From positions 1 to 59,085 of the forward strand of contig JADFAD010000015.1 in assembly GCA_015665455.1 (NCBI GenBank): DNA of 59,085 bases, given 5' to 3'. This DNA is from Oceanospirillaceae bacterium (GTDB taxonomy: Bacteria; Pseudomonadota; Gammaproteobacteria; Pseudomonadales; Litoribrevibacteraceae). The notes beneath the pieces are model-generated. The model did not search any database. It saw only the letters and a list, made by a program, of their open reading frames with translations, and was not told where the DNA came from. Shown one piece after another: positions 40,225-48,717 of this stretch (position 1 is the stretch's first letter; each line of letters begins with the position of its first letter). A program made the translations under genes and the position numbers.

Positions 40225-40551
40225 TCAGCTAAACGCATCCAAAGCTCTATCTATATAAGGCATTAGCCTCTGTTTGGTTTTAACCCTCAGTATTGTTGGC
40301 AACACCCTTTCTTGTACCCCCTTAACACCGTCTCTTAATACAGATGGTTTGGTGCTTATTACTTCATAGTCGTAATGATCGTCCTGCACACTCACCTTCT
40401 GCAACTCTGTTAACTCTCCGCTCAATAATCGAATAACAGCAAACACCTCATCCTTAACTATCAGTTCATTTGCCTCCCAATATGTATCTTCAAGCACCAA
40501 AATAAACTCATCCAGCAAATTAGTTGCCTGTGCAATGGTAATTTTTGACAT
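40225..40551 (-). CDS. Hypothetical protein, 108 residues
   Basis: I do not recognise this protein. It is predicted to be cytoplasmic and soluble, with an acidic helical N-terminus (MSKITIAQATNLLDEFILVLEDTYWEA) and a basic C-terminus (RVKTKQRLMPYIDRALDAF). There are no cysteines, membrane segments or known motifs. A strong ribosome-binding site (GGAGG, six bases before the ATG) supports a real gene. It lies 116 bases upstream of folX on the same strand and may share its transcript. Confidence 0.65.
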   Translation of the reverse strand: MSKITIAQATNLLDEFILVLEDTYWEANELIVKDEVFAVIRLLSGELTELQKVSVQDDHYDYEVISTKPSVLRDGVKGVQERVLPTILRVKTKQRLMPYIDRALDAFS

Positions 40552-40688
40552 CCAACACCTCCAAACTACGCCTCAAAAAAGGCAGACACATCAATTCCAA
40601 GTTATTATTAATCCTAGCAGTTCACACTAATTCTGCTGAAAACTCAGTCAAATACCGCAAAAACCTCGAAAAAAGATCAAAGAATAAT

Positions 40689-40729
40689 CAACAACTTAAA
40701 AAGTTAAATAATTTTCATAAAAGTTGTTG
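40689..40729. repeat. 9-bp inverted repeat overlapping the tRNA promoter
   Basis: CAACAACTT (40689-40697) and AAGTTGTTG (40721-40729) are exact inverted repeats with 23 bases between. The right arm runs into the -35 of the tRNA promoter. Confidence 0.4.
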
Positions 40730-40754
40730 ACATAAATCTTCAACTCGCTAATAT
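40727..40754 (+). promoter_or_regulatory. Promoter of the tRNA-Ser-Asn-His operon
   Basis: A perfect -35 TTGACA (40727-40732), a spacer of 16 and -10 TAATAT (40749-40754). A GC-rich stretch (GGCGGCC) follows, as in stringently controlled stable-RNA promoters. Confidence 0.65.
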
Positions 40755-40767
40755 AGGCGGCCTCAGC

Positions 40768-40858
40768 GGAGGGGTGGCAGAGCGGTTGAATGCACTGGTC
40801 TTGAAAACCAGCGTGGGTTAATAGCCCACCGAGAGTTCGAATCTCTCCTCCTCCGCCA
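40768..40858 (+). tRNA. tRNA-Ser (anticodon TGA)
   Basis: A 91-base class II tRNA with encoded CCA. The acceptor GGAGGGG pairs with CTCCTCC; the anticodon stem CTGGT/ACCAG encloses CTTGAAA with TGA at 40802-40804. A long variable arm (GTGGG...CCCAC) marks it as serine, and GTTCGAATC is the T-loop. It reads UCA and related codons. Confidence 0.97.
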
Positions 40859-40864
40859 TTACGT

Positions 40865-40940
40865 TCCTCGATAGCTCAGTTGGTAGAGCAGTAGACTGTT
40901 AATCTATTGGTCGCTGGTTCGAGTCCAGCTCGAGGAGCCA
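40865..40940 (+). tRNA. tRNA-Asn (anticodon GTT)
   Basis: A 76-base tRNA with encoded CCA. The acceptor TCCTCGA pairs with TCGAGGA, the anticodon loop CTGTTAA has GTT at 40898-40900, and GTTCGAGTC is the T-loop. It is six bases after the serine tRNA in the same transcript. Confidence 0.97.
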
Positions 40941-40948
40941 TTTTATGT

Positions 40949-41025
40949 GGTGGGCGTAGCTCAGTTGGTAGAGCCCCGGATTGTGATTCCGGTCGTCGGG
41001 GGTTCAAATCCCCTCGTCCACCCCA
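40949..41025 (+). tRNA. tRNA-His (anticodon GTG)
   Basis: A 77-base tRNA with encoded CCA and the extra G at position -1 (40949) that marks histidine tRNAs in bacteria, pairing with C73. The anticodon loop TTGTGAT has GTG at 40983-40985. It is the last gene of the tRNA operon; no clear terminator follows. Confidence 0.97.
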
Positions 41026-41244
41026 TTTCTTGTCTTAAATCTCAATTACCAACATTCTATACGAGATTAAGAACCTTTATTTCCTGTTAAATCCTAAACT
41101 ACTCATTATGACAAATGTCATCTGATGACTGATTTACGTAAAAAGCCTCCCCTCTAACATCCAGCACACTTTTACAAACAATTCTTTCTTCAGATTTAAG
41201 ACTGAGATTATCCTAGCAAAGATAACCCCATCCAAACAAAGTAA

Positions 41245-41649
41245 CTAAGCTCTCAAGCGATCCAACAAAGCCTTATACTCGCCATCAATAACAACGCTCG
41301 TACCGAGCTTATTATCAAATAAAACGTAGGTACCGTCAGTATCCGCGATCATTTCACCCGTTTCTGCCAGTGCAATTTCCTGACGAATGATAAAACTCTT
41401 GTTGCCTACGCGTGTAATTTCAGTAGAGATGGCCAACTCCTCATGAATCAATGCCGCTCTGCGGTAATTAATGTTGATATTAACCACCACCATCGCTAAA
41501 GCTTCGCCCGTTATCTCCTCAATAACACCCTGCTCTTCAAAAAAACGCCATCTCGCTTCTTCAAGAAACTCTAAATATCGAGCATTATTTACATGCCCAT
41601 AAACATCCAAATGATAACCACGAACACACAACGTTGTGGAATGACGCAT
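41245..41649 (-). CDS. Hot-dog fold acyl-CoA thioesterase (YbgC/4HBT type)
   Basis: A single-domain thioesterase of the 4-hydroxybenzoyl-CoA thioesterase family. The active-site motif is VRGYHLDVYGHVNNARYLEFLEEARW, where the Asp and the N-terminal helix of the hot-dog fold are typical; ISTEITRVGNKSFIIRQEI follows. The length of 134 is right. The acyl-CoA substrate is not known. The ATG lies just after a perfect hairpin with a T run that also contains the ribosome-binding site AAGAGG, an odd arrangement described among the findings. Confidence 0.85.
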   Translation of the reverse strand: MRHSTTLCVRGYHLDVYGHVNNARYLEFLEEARWRFFEEQGVIEEITGEALAMVVVNININYRRAALIHEELAISTEITRVGNKSFIIRQEIALAETGEMIADTDGTYVLFDNKLGTSVVIDGEYKALLDRLRA

Positions 41650-41679
41650 AAAAAAGCCTCTTATGAAAATAAGAGGCTT
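41650..41679 (-). terminator. Perfect 11-bp hairpin with T run at the thioesterase start
   Basis: On the minus strand AAGCCTCTTAT and ATAAGAGGCTT (41669-41679 and 41654-41664) form an 11-bp stem with a four-base loop, followed by T residues and then at once by the thioesterase ATG at 41647-41649. It has the form of an intrinsic terminator for the DUF2057 gene. It also contains the only ribosome-binding site for the next gene. Confidence 0.8.
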
Positions 41680-41722
41680 ACTATAGAGATCAACCGCACA
41701 AAATCAAACTACTACTGACAAC

Positions 41723-42409
41723 TCAGTCAACAGTATTAATCCAATCTTCAAATAATTCGCGTTCCTGGGTATTGGCTTCTTCCCACCAATACCTTAAATT
41801 TTGCAACGCTGAATATTTACCTTGTGCCTGATGCGCTCGATCTTCCACCCCATGAACCACTATCTCCGATTCACCTTGAACGCCCGCCTTAATGGAGGAT
41901 ACTAGCTTGTTATTTTGAGGAACAAGCTGAGACACACCAATAGGTGCAACACCATACTTAGCCGCCGTCGATACCGTTTTATCACCTGTGGATTGTGCCA
42001 CCATAGTGACTTCAAAGTCTTTCGCGTAGGCTTTCATTTCTTCTATGGTTGTAAACTTTGGCACTGAAATTTCGTACACATCCCCAGCCTTCATGACCTT
42101 ACTCACCAAAACAATATCGGATGACACCGTCACATGATTATCCGAATCCAAATCCCATAGATTTGAATATTCCAGTACAAGTTCATTCAATCCAGGCAAC
42201 AGCTTTATCTGGTAGCTATCATTTCGAATTAAAGGCAACGCACGCTTACGACTATTCACCGCTACTATGTCAATTTCTTCAGGCAATATTACTGTAGCCA
42301 ATTGTGTTTCGGCTTTTGGTTCACCTTTGTAGTAATGAACCACACCATTCGTTGCTAAACACCCAGAAAGCGCCATCACTGACAATAAAATAAAAAAACA
42401 ACGAATCAC
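41723..42409 (-). CDS. DUF2057 (YccT/CsgI-like) lipoprotein
   Basis: A secreted protein with a lipobox (MALSGC, Cys at about residue 17) and the DUF2057 pattern: ILPEEIDIVAVNSRK near the start, LLPGLNELVLEYSNLWD in the middle and LRYWWEEANTQERELFEDWI at the end, comparable to the ending of E. coli YccT. YccT (CsgI) has been linked to inhibition of curli assembly; whether this protein does so is unknown. I chose the GTG at 42409 because GGTGAGG lies six bases upstream; another GTG at 42427 would add six residues. Confidence 0.75.
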   Translation of the reverse strand: MIRCFFILLSVMALSGCLATNGVVHYYKGEPKAETQLATVILPEEIDIVAVNSRKRALPLIRNDSYQIKLLPGLNELVLEYSNLWDLDSDNHVTVSSDIVLVSKVMKAGDVYEISVPKFTTIEEMKAYAKDFEVTMVAQSTGDKTVSTAAKYGVAPIGVSQLVPQNNKLVSSIKAGVQGESEIVVHGVEDRAHQAQGKYSALQNLRYWWEEANTQERELFEDWINTVD

Positions 42410-42586
42410 AGAACACCTCACCTTCACTTATTCATAAAAAGCTTATATGTGAAATCAGCCATCCACATATTCCGTTGCGAATCATATGAAAGTTTTATGA
42501 CCAATATATGACACACCAAATACACTCAAACAAAGTAAACCTCTTAATCATTATGCTAATATGCGCTCCGAACAGAGAGGATCATC

Positions 42587-43336
42587 ATGAAATTAGACAA
42601 CATTCGTATCGTAATGGATCAGACCTTCCACCCTGGTAACATTGGCGCAGCAGCCCGCGCCATGAAAAACATGGGTTTATCATCACTTTACTTAATTAAC
42701 CCAAAATCTTTTCCTGATGACGAAGCATCCTCTCGGGCCGCAGGCGCGTTGGATGTTTTAGAATCCGCTCATGTCGTCAGTACACTCGAAGAAGCCATTA
42801 ATGATTGCAGCCTTGTGATTGGAACCAGTGCAAGGTCTAGAACCTATCCGAGACCCGTTTTAAACGCGAAAGAAAGCGCAGAAAAGCTATTTAATGAATG
42901 TGAACAAGGGCCGGTTGCCATTCTGTTTGGCAGAGAACGAATGGGGCTGACAAGCCAGCAATTGGAAGCGTGCCAATACCATACAGAGATCCCTGCGCAT
43001 CCAGATTATCCAATACTTAACGTTTCCGCAGCCATTCAAATCTTCTGTTACGAAATATGGCAAGCCAATAACAATACAGCTCTAAAAGCGGAACAAGCAT
43101 CTAACATTAAAGCCAGCTACCCTACCTACAAAGAAACACAAAGCTTTTACCAGCACCTTGAAGAAACCCTCACTGACACCAATTTTCTATTCAAAAACCA
43201 CAAAGGTGAGGCAATGACGAGACTAAAACGACTGATAAACCGAATACGACCAGAACAGAAAGAAGTCAGAATGATTCGAGGCGCATTAAACTCCATTCAG
43301 GACGTAGTAAAGCACCAAAAAACGGAAGATAAATGA
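42587..43336 (+). CDS. trmJ: tRNA (cytidine/uridine-32-2'-O)-methyltransferase TrmJ
   Basis: A SPOUT methyltransferase that methylates the 2'-O of residue 32 in tRNA anticodon loops. The N-terminus IRIVMDQTFHPGNIGAAARAMKNMGLSSLYLINP, GTSARSRTYPRP, ILFGRERMGLT and the knot motif YPILNVSAAIQIFCYEIW all match TrmJ (TrmH family). The C-terminal extension is helical. GAGG precedes the ATG. It ends three bases from the RDD gene on the other strand with no terminator between. Confidence 0.92.
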   Translation: MKLDNIRIVMDQTFHPGNIGAAARAMKNMGLSSLYLINPKSFPDDEASSRAAGALDVLESAHVVSTLEEAINDCSLVIGTSARSRTYPRPVLNAKESAEKLFNECEQGPVAILFGRERMGLTSQQLEACQYHTEIPAHPDYPILNVSAAIQIFCYEIWQANNNTALKAEQASNIKASYPTYKETQSFYQHLEETLTDTNFLFKNHKGEAMTRLKRLINRIRPEQKEVRMIRGALNSIQDVVKHQKTEDK

Positions 43337-43339
43337 AGG

Positions 43340-43825
43340 CTACTTGGAAGCTTTAGATAGCTCTCTATTAAGATCCAAGAAAGGATCTCTTTCAACAACT
43401 AGGGTCTTTGCAAGCCTATCATGCAGACCCTGCTTATTTTTATCCACTGCGACCCATAGAATACCCAATCCAAAAGGTAATAGAGCAACAAAATAAGCAA
43501 AATATCGAATGAGGTATTGCAAGAAAGAAGGCCTACCTCCCGTCTTGAGATCCACCAGCTTCATATCCAAGACAATTTTTCCTGGTGTAGCAGACCAACA
43601 AAGCCAACAAACCAGAATGAACAGCATCGGGAAGACTTGATTGATAAAAACATCCAACCACCCCCAATCCATATGATTTCTGGTAGCAAAATAAGCGCGT
43701 CCAAATGCCCAAAACAAAGCAGACATTGTAATCAACGATAAGATCAGAAAATCAATCAAACTTGCAAACGCTCGTCGCTTAAACCCCACCGGCTTTAAGC
43801 CCATAATTATTTCTCTAGTAGACAT
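43340..43825 (-). CDS. RDD family membrane protein
   Basis: A 161-residue protein with three hydrophobic segments and the RDD signatures: KRRAFASLIDFLILSL near the start (Arg and Asp of the family name), WSATPGKIVLDMKLVDLKTGG, and GLHDRLAKTLVVER at the end. Some RDD proteins are linked to ion exchange, but the role here is unknown. An alternative start is the ATG at 43804. It is downstream of a small lipoprotein gene, six bases apart. Confidence 0.8.
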   Translation of the reverse strand: MSTREIIMGLKPVGFKRRAFASLIDFLILSLITMSALFWAFGRAYFATRNHMDWGWLDVFINQVFPMLFILVCWLCWSATPGKIVLDMKLVDLKTGGRPSFLQYLIRYFAYFVALLPFGLGILWVAVDKNKQGLHDRLAKTLVVERDPFLDLNRELSKASK

Positions 43826-43831
43826 AAAAGA

Positions 43832-44200
43832 TTAACCTTCGATCACATCCAAACCAGAACAATGAAACGCTTGTGATTTCATCACAACTCGAAATACCAG
43901 CCCCTTTCTCGGCTGATTGCTGTATTGCCGATGATCTGACACAAAGACGTAATTTGCACCGATCGTTTCAGCTTGATTCACTAGAGATTGCGTAGCCTTG
44001 CGATTCAAGCTTGCAGGTTCATCGCCTATTGATTCAATCGCAGCATCCGCAGTTGCCACCAATTTTCCTTTTGGCGCACACCCCTCAGGAGGTTCAAGTT
44101 TATTTATCACCACCCCCTTAAAATCCACTTCAGGAGCCGACATCACCATACACGCAGATAAACTTAATACGGACATACCCAAAGCAAGATTGCGGATCAT
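43832..44200 (-). CDS. Small lipoprotein, DUF4156-like
   Basis: A 122-residue protein with a lipoprotein signal (LSLSAC). The segment LVNQAETIGANYVFV, where alternating helix and strand follow a Leu-Gly-Ala-Asn turn, resembles DUF4156 lipoproteins, but I am not certain of the family. Four cysteines, counting the acylated one, are present, including GCAPKG and FHCSG. The start has GGAGAGAG upstream. It is co-directional with the RDD gene and the DUF2788 gene, with short gaps of six and ten bases, so the three are probably one operon. Confidence 0.6.
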   Translation of the reverse strand: MIRNLALGMSVLSLSACMVMSAPEVDFKGVVINKLEPPEGCAPKGKLVATADAAIESIGDEPASLNRKATQSLVNQAETIGANYVFVSDHRQYSNQPRKGLVFRVVMKSQAFHCSGLDVIEG

Positions 44201-44210
44201 TCACTCTCTC

Positions 44211-44411
44211 CTACATATCCATCAATTCAACAATGACGGTTTTAATTATGAAACCAAAAATACCCAAACCCAGTACGGTAAAAATAATAATAGAACCAAA
44301 TTTACCCGCATTAGATTTTTTGGCTAAATCCCACATGATAAAAAACATAAAACCAATAAGAACCGTTACCCCCAAAATCATAGCGTAATGTTCAATTTCT
44401 TCTGGACTCAC
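44211..44411 (-). CDS. DUF2788 small membrane protein
   Basis: A 66-residue protein with two membrane helices joined by a basic loop (WDLAKKSNAGKFGS), matching the DUF2788 family in size and layout. Function unknown. The start is GTG with GGAGG six bases upstream, a strong site. It is the first gene of the DUF2788-lipoprotein-RDD group. Confidence 0.75.
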   Translation of the reverse strand: MSPEEIEHYAMILGVTVLIGFMFFIMWDLAKKSNAGKFGSIIIFTVLGLGIFGFIIKTVIVELMDM

Positions 44412-44502
44412 AGTAAACCTCCATCAACCTGAGTAAAATTCGAGGCAATCATAACAAACCAAAAACAAATAACTATGTAAACACCATCAAAATCAGCAAT
44501 TA

Positions 44503-46590
44503 TTATTGAACCATCGTCACATAACCTAAATACCGCCTTTGAATTTGACGTACATACTCCACTGGTTCCTTACCTCGAACGTAACCATAGCGCGCCTTAC
44601 GAGAATACTTTCTTTGAGAAAGCAGTAACATAGCTTGTTCAACATGGCCAAACCAACGATTACGGTCCCAGCCTTTTTGAGCCGCCAACCTACGAGCATC
44701 GTTCACATGGCCGTGCCCAGCATTGTATCCAGCCAAAGCAAAAAACGTGCGTTCAGCCGGTTCAACCTGCTTAGGAAAACGTTCCCGCACCCAACCTAAG
44801 TATTCAACACCAACCTTAATACTGGATTCTGGATCCAATAAGTTCTCAACATCATATTGACTTGCAGTCCTTGGTAACACTTGCATCAATCCCATCGCCC
44901 CAACATGAGACTTAGCATTAGGATTAAATCGACTCTCTTGATACATCTGAGCCACGATCATTCGCCAGTCAAAGTCATTGGCCTTGGCCGTTGGTTTTAC
45001 ATAAACATCATAAGGTGACAACTGACCTACATCCAACATAGGGTCTCGACCCAAATAACGACCTCGTTCCGAATCAAAGTACTTTTGCCAAGTCACATTG
45101 AAAAACAATCCTCGATAGTGCTTTTTAATGTATAAATTCAGTTTATTGAGTAATTCTTCATTGTCTTTCCTCACTGCCCAGCCATGTCCCACAGATGAAG
45201 CAATAGGGAAATACGCAACCAAATCCGGCTGATCCAATAACTCTCGAGCAGCCAAATGATCATCTACCACCGTAAAATCCACTAGGCCTTCAGCCACCAG
45301 CCTCATGATGTCCGTTTCATCTTCTATTTCCAGGTCAGCAGGTAATAACAGTTTGAAATCAGCGCCGTCTTTTTGAAGAGCCTTCAACCGTTTAAGATAC
45401 GACGAACCATGTTCAACCATGATGGTATGACCACTCAGCTGATCTATAGCGGTTATCTCTAGTCCTTTGCGACCAATAAGCACTTCATCAACCACATTAT
45501 AAGAACGTGTAAACTCAACCCCACGCGCACGACGAGACTCCAATTTCGCTTGAGAAGATGCCACTAAATCCCCTTCACCAGCCAACAACATATCGATCAT
45601 GTCCTGACCATCAGCCACCACTACATCAAGATAAAGCTTATTGTCCATGGCAAAGCGTTTAACAAGGTCATACTCGTAACCCATCAACTCCCCACGCCAC
45701 ATAAAATAAGAATCCGGACTGTTTCGAGTAATCATCGTCAGGGTTTTACGTTTCTCTATTTCTGGCCAATCCCCTGTATGGAATTCTTTTGTATTTTCAA
45801 TTTGATAAGCATGAATGAACTGATTCACTTTCCCTAATAAACCCTTTGCCTCAGGATGTACTGCCCAAGCAATATCTTTTGACTTACTCAGAGACCCCAA
45901 GGATTTAACTGGCAATCCTGTAAGCAACCACTCACCAACATTCCCATCCACTACGGTTGCCGTATATTTGCCTTCAATAACATCATCCACCAACTCTTGA
46001 GGACTCGCAGAGGATGCTTTCTCAACAATATTCCACCCCGGTTCAGCGACCTTCTTTAGCGTCTCACTAAAAGAAGAGTTCATTGGAACAACCACTGAAC
46101 CTAGTGCCAAATCGTGTACTTGCTCAAACTCTGCCGATTGAGCAACCACCAACCATTCTTCTGCATGATCAACAGGCACAGTAAAATCTATAACTTGAGA
46201 ACGCGCATCTGTGATTGTCATGTTTGCCACTATCACGTCTGCTTGCCCGCCCAAAAGAGACGATGTCAATTCAGAAAATTGGTCCACATAGACCCATTGA
46301 ATTTCAAGATCATTACGCTCCGCAAAGCTGGTTATCATCGCGCGGTAATAATTGGACGGCGTTTTTTGACGAGGTAAAAACTGGTATTCATCCCAACGGG
46401 GACTGACAACACGAAGGACACCACTTAACTTTATGGCATCAAGATCTCGAACTGACGATGAGTCTACTAACGGGCTGTTAGTAATAAGGGGATCCTGAGT
46501 AACGGCATCCGAGCTTAATTGGTTCGATTCATTTGAATCACAACCAATTAAAGTCACCATTCCAAGTATCAGTAATAAACGAGTAAACAT
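44503..46590 (-). CDS. MltF-like membrane-bound lytic transglycosylase with two SBP domains
   Basis: A lipoprotein (lipobox LIGC) with three domains. The first (about residues 50-270) and the second (about 275-490) are each like the extracellular solute-binding family 3: GVLRVVSPRWDEYQF ... DVIVANMTITDARSQVIDFTVP and LTMITRNSPDSYFM ... DLVASSQAKLESRRARGVEFTRS. The third is an SLT transglycosylase with catalytic Glu552 in MYQESRFNPNAKSHVGAMGLMQVLP. E. coli MltF has only one binding domain (518 residues); this one has 695. I chose the second ATG at 46590, nine bases after AAGG. It probably cleaves peptidoglycan under control of a ligand, which is inference. Confidence 0.85.
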   Translation of the reverse strand: MFTRLLLILGMVTLIGCDSNESNQLSSDAVTQDPLITNSPLVDSSSVRDLDAIKLSGVLRVVSPRWDEYQFLPRQKTPSNYYRAMITSFAERNDLEIQWVYVDQFSELTSSLLGGQADVIVANMTITDARSQVIDFTVPVDHAEEWLVVAQSAEFEQVHDLALGSVVVPMNSSFSETLKKVAEPGWNIVEKASSASPQELVDDVIEGKYTATVVDGNVGEWLLTGLPVKSLGSLSKSKDIAWAVHPEAKGLLGKVNQFIHAYQIENTKEFHTGDWPEIEKRKTLTMITRNSPDSYFMWRGELMGYEYDLVKRFAMDNKLYLDVVVADGQDMIDMLLAGEGDLVASSQAKLESRRARGVEFTRSYNVVDEVLIGRKGLEITAIDQLSGHTIMVEHGSSYLKRLKALQKDGADFKLLLPADLEIEDETDIMRLVAEGLVDFTVVDDHLAARELLDQPDLVAYFPIASSVGHGWAVRKDNEELLNKLNLYIKKHYRGLFFNVTWQKYFDSERGRYLGRDPMLDVGQLSPYDVYVKPTAKANDFDWRMIVAQMYQESRFNPNAKSHVGAMGLMQVLPRTASQYDVENLLDPESSIKVGVEYLGWVRERFPKQVEPAERTFFALAGYNAGHGHVNDARRLAAQKGWDRNRWFGHVEQAMLLLSQRKYSRKARYGYVRGKEPVEYVRQIQRRYLGYVTMVQ

Positions 46591-46687
46591 GCTCAGCATC
46601 CTTGTTTATAAGCAAACTGTATTCAACAAATGCTGAATATAGATGAAAACTTAAGCAGCGAGCAATTCTAAAATACAGAGGAAGGAA

Positions 46688-47017
46688 TCAACGGCCGGGC
46701 TTGGAAGGCGGCGCCGACAAAGGAAAACTTGAAACATTACCTCCTTTTGCTTCGGTCACTTTCACTGAACCTTCTTTTTCCACTTCATCAATTCGAATAA
46801 TGGACTGCATTGGGATATAGCTGCGCTTAACGCCTGCGAACTCCCCTTTCAGCTTTTCTTCGCTTGGATCCACCAATAACTGACTGCGCTCGCCGAACAA
46901 AAACTCTTCAATTTCAATAAAGCCCCAAAGCTCGCTCTGAAAGATCTTTCCAGCATAAACCTCAAACACTTCATCTTGATTAATAAATATTACTTTAAAA
47001 ACAGGCGTATTTTGCAT
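46688..47017 (-). CDS. DUF1820 family protein
   Basis: A small cytoplasmic protein of unknown function. VFKVIFINQDEVFEVYAGKIFQSELWGFIEIEEFLFGERSQLLVDP and EFAGVKRSYIPMQSIIRIDEVEKEG match the DUF1820 family, common in gammaproteobacteria. The tail is a Pro/Ser/Lys-rich stretch. I chose the ATG at 47017; a GTG three codons earlier is possible. It is divergent from miaB, about 214 bases away. Confidence 0.82.
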   Translation of the reverse strand: MQNTPVFKVIFINQDEVFEVYAGKIFQSELWGFIEIEEFLFGERSQLLVDPSEEKLKGEFAGVKRSYIPMQSIIRIDEVEKEGSVKVTEAKGGNVSSFPLSAPPSKPGR

Positions 47018-47231
47018 TTCATCCACTATGTTATTGAACTCTCATCAATCCAGCAAAGGGCTGCAAACTATAACATACTTCAGTCGAAATTCCGACCAGT
47101 TCACTAGGATTTGCACTCAGCCTCAAGTACAATAGCGCGCCTTAAATAACACGAAAGAACAACAGCACAACGCTGAATTCGGTCAACAAAGCTGGCTTGT
47201 ATAGCCCAGCACACAGCAACAGGTAAATTTC

Positions 47232-48578
47232 ATGGCGACTAAGAAGTTATTCATTAAAACCCACGGCTGCCAAATGAACGAGTATGACTCGTCACGAATG
47301 GCCGATCTTTTGGGCGATAGCCATGAAATGGAAATGACCGATAACGAATCAGAAGCGGATGTTCTGTTATTAAATACCTGCTCCATTCGAGAAAAGGCGC
47401 AAGAAAAAGTATTTCACCAACTGGGTCGTTGGAGAAAGTTAAAAACCAAAAATCCTGACGTAGTCATTGGCGTTGGGGGCTGTGTAGCAAGTCAAGAAGG
47501 TCACGCGATTCAAGAACGTGCTCCGTTTGTCGATATGATTTTTGGCCCTCAAACTCTCCACCGTTTGCCAGAAATGATTGAATCCAGCAAAGACGGCGAA
47601 GTGGGCATCGTAGACATTAGCTTTCCTGAAATTGAGAAGTTTGACCACCTCCCTGAACCAAAAGTCGATGGACCAAGCGCCTTTGTCTCCATCATGGAAG
47701 GCTGTTCAAAATACTGCACCTTTTGCGTTGTACCCTACACTCGAGGCGAAGAAGTCAGCCGACCGTTCGATGATGTGATTGCTGAAATAGCACACCTTGC
47801 CGGACAGGGTGTAAGAGAAGTAAATCTTCTAGGACAAAACGTGAATGCATATTTGGGTGAAATGCACGACGGTAGAACAGCGGATTTAGCTGAGCTGATC
47901 ACATTCGTAGCCGCCATTGAAGGAATTGATCGAATTCGATATACAACGTCTCATCCCGTTGAATTCAGTGAAAGCCTAATCAATGCGTATGCAGAAGTAC
48001 CTGAGTTAGTGAGTCATCTTCATTTGCCAGTACAAAGCGGTTCAGATCATATTCTGATGCAAATGAAACGAGGACACACAGCCCTCGAATATAAATCAAA
48101 AATCCGCAAGCTACGAAAAATACGTCCAGATTTAAGCCTGTCCTCAGACTTCATCATTGGCTTCCCCGGCGAATCTCAATTTGATTTTGAGCAAACAATG
48201 AAGCTCATCGAAGAGGTTGGTTTTGATCACTCTTTCAGTTTCATCTATAGCGCAAGACCAGGAACGCCGGCATCCGACTTGCCAGATGAGACACCAGAAG
48301 AAGAGAAGAAGAAGCGTCTAAGCATTTTGCAAACGCGCATATTACAAAACGCGAGTCAAATTAGCAGACAAATGGTTGGCACAACCCAAAGCATTCTAGT
48401 AACGGACGTATCCAAACGCGATCCAGGGCAACTTCAGGGCCGTACAGAGAACAACCGAGTGGTGAACTTCCGCAGTGACAATCATGACCTCATTGGCAAG
48501 TTTGTCGACGTATCAATCCATGATGCGCAGCCTAACTCCCTGCGAGGCACGCTCATCACACCTTGTAACCCTCGCTAA
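47232..48578 (+). CDS. miaB: tRNA-2-methylthio-N6-dimethylallyladenosine synthase
   Basis: A radical-SAM enzyme that adds the methylthio group to i6A37 in tRNAs reading UNN codons, including tRNA-Ser above. An N-terminal domain with three cysteines (THGCQMN, NTCSIRE, GGCVAS) binds the second cluster. The radical-SAM motif CSKYCTFC lies near residue 157. A TRAM domain ends the protein. The length of 448 is normal. It begins the conserved series miaB-phoH-ybeY-corC-lnt. Confidence 0.95.
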   Translation: MATKKLFIKTHGCQMNEYDSSRMADLLGDSHEMEMTDNESEADVLLLNTCSIREKAQEKVFHQLGRWRKLKTKNPDVVIGVGGCVASQEGHAIQERAPFVDMIFGPQTLHRLPEMIESSKDGEVGIVDISFPEIEKFDHLPEPKVDGPSAFVSIMEGCSKYCTFCVVPYTRGEEVSRPFDDVIAEIAHLAGQGVREVNLLGQNVNAYLGEMHDGRTADLAELITFVAAIEGIDRIRYTTSHPVEFSESLINAYAEVPELVSHLHLPVQSGSDHILMQMKRGHTALEYKSKIRKLRKIRPDLSLSSDFIIGFPGESQFDFEQTMKLIEEVGFDHSFSFIYSARPGTPASDLPDETPEEEKKKRLSILQTRILQNASQISRQMVGTTQSILVTDVSKRDPGQLQGRTENNRVVNFRSDNHDLIGKFVDVSIHDAQPNSLRGTLITPCNPR

Positions 48579-48586
48579 TCATTACG

Positions 48587-48615
48587 CGAAGGAGCAAACT
48601 TTCATTGCTCCTTCG
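48587..48615 (+). terminator. Hairpin after miaB
   Basis: CGAAGGAGCAA (48587-48597) and TTGCTCCTTCG (48605-48615) form a perfect 11-bp stem with a seven-base loop, nine bases past the miaB stop. There is no T run, so it may be a rho-dependent or 3'-stabilising stem rather than a full terminator. Confidence 0.5.
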
Positions 48616-48652
48616 TGACTCTCCTCCGTTAACAACTATAATTAAAGTCAGG

Positions 48653-48682
48653 TTGACACTTCTCATCGGTAGGGTGTTATCC
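48653..48682 (+). promoter_or_regulatory. Promoter of phoH-ybeY-corC-lnt
   Basis: A perfect -35 TTGACA (48653-48658), an 18-base spacer and -10 TTATCC (48677-48682), 36 bases before the phoH start. The -10 is only moderate. Confidence 0.5.
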
Positions 48683-48717
48683 TTTCGTACAAATTATTAA
48701 CTACAACCGGAGTCGTC

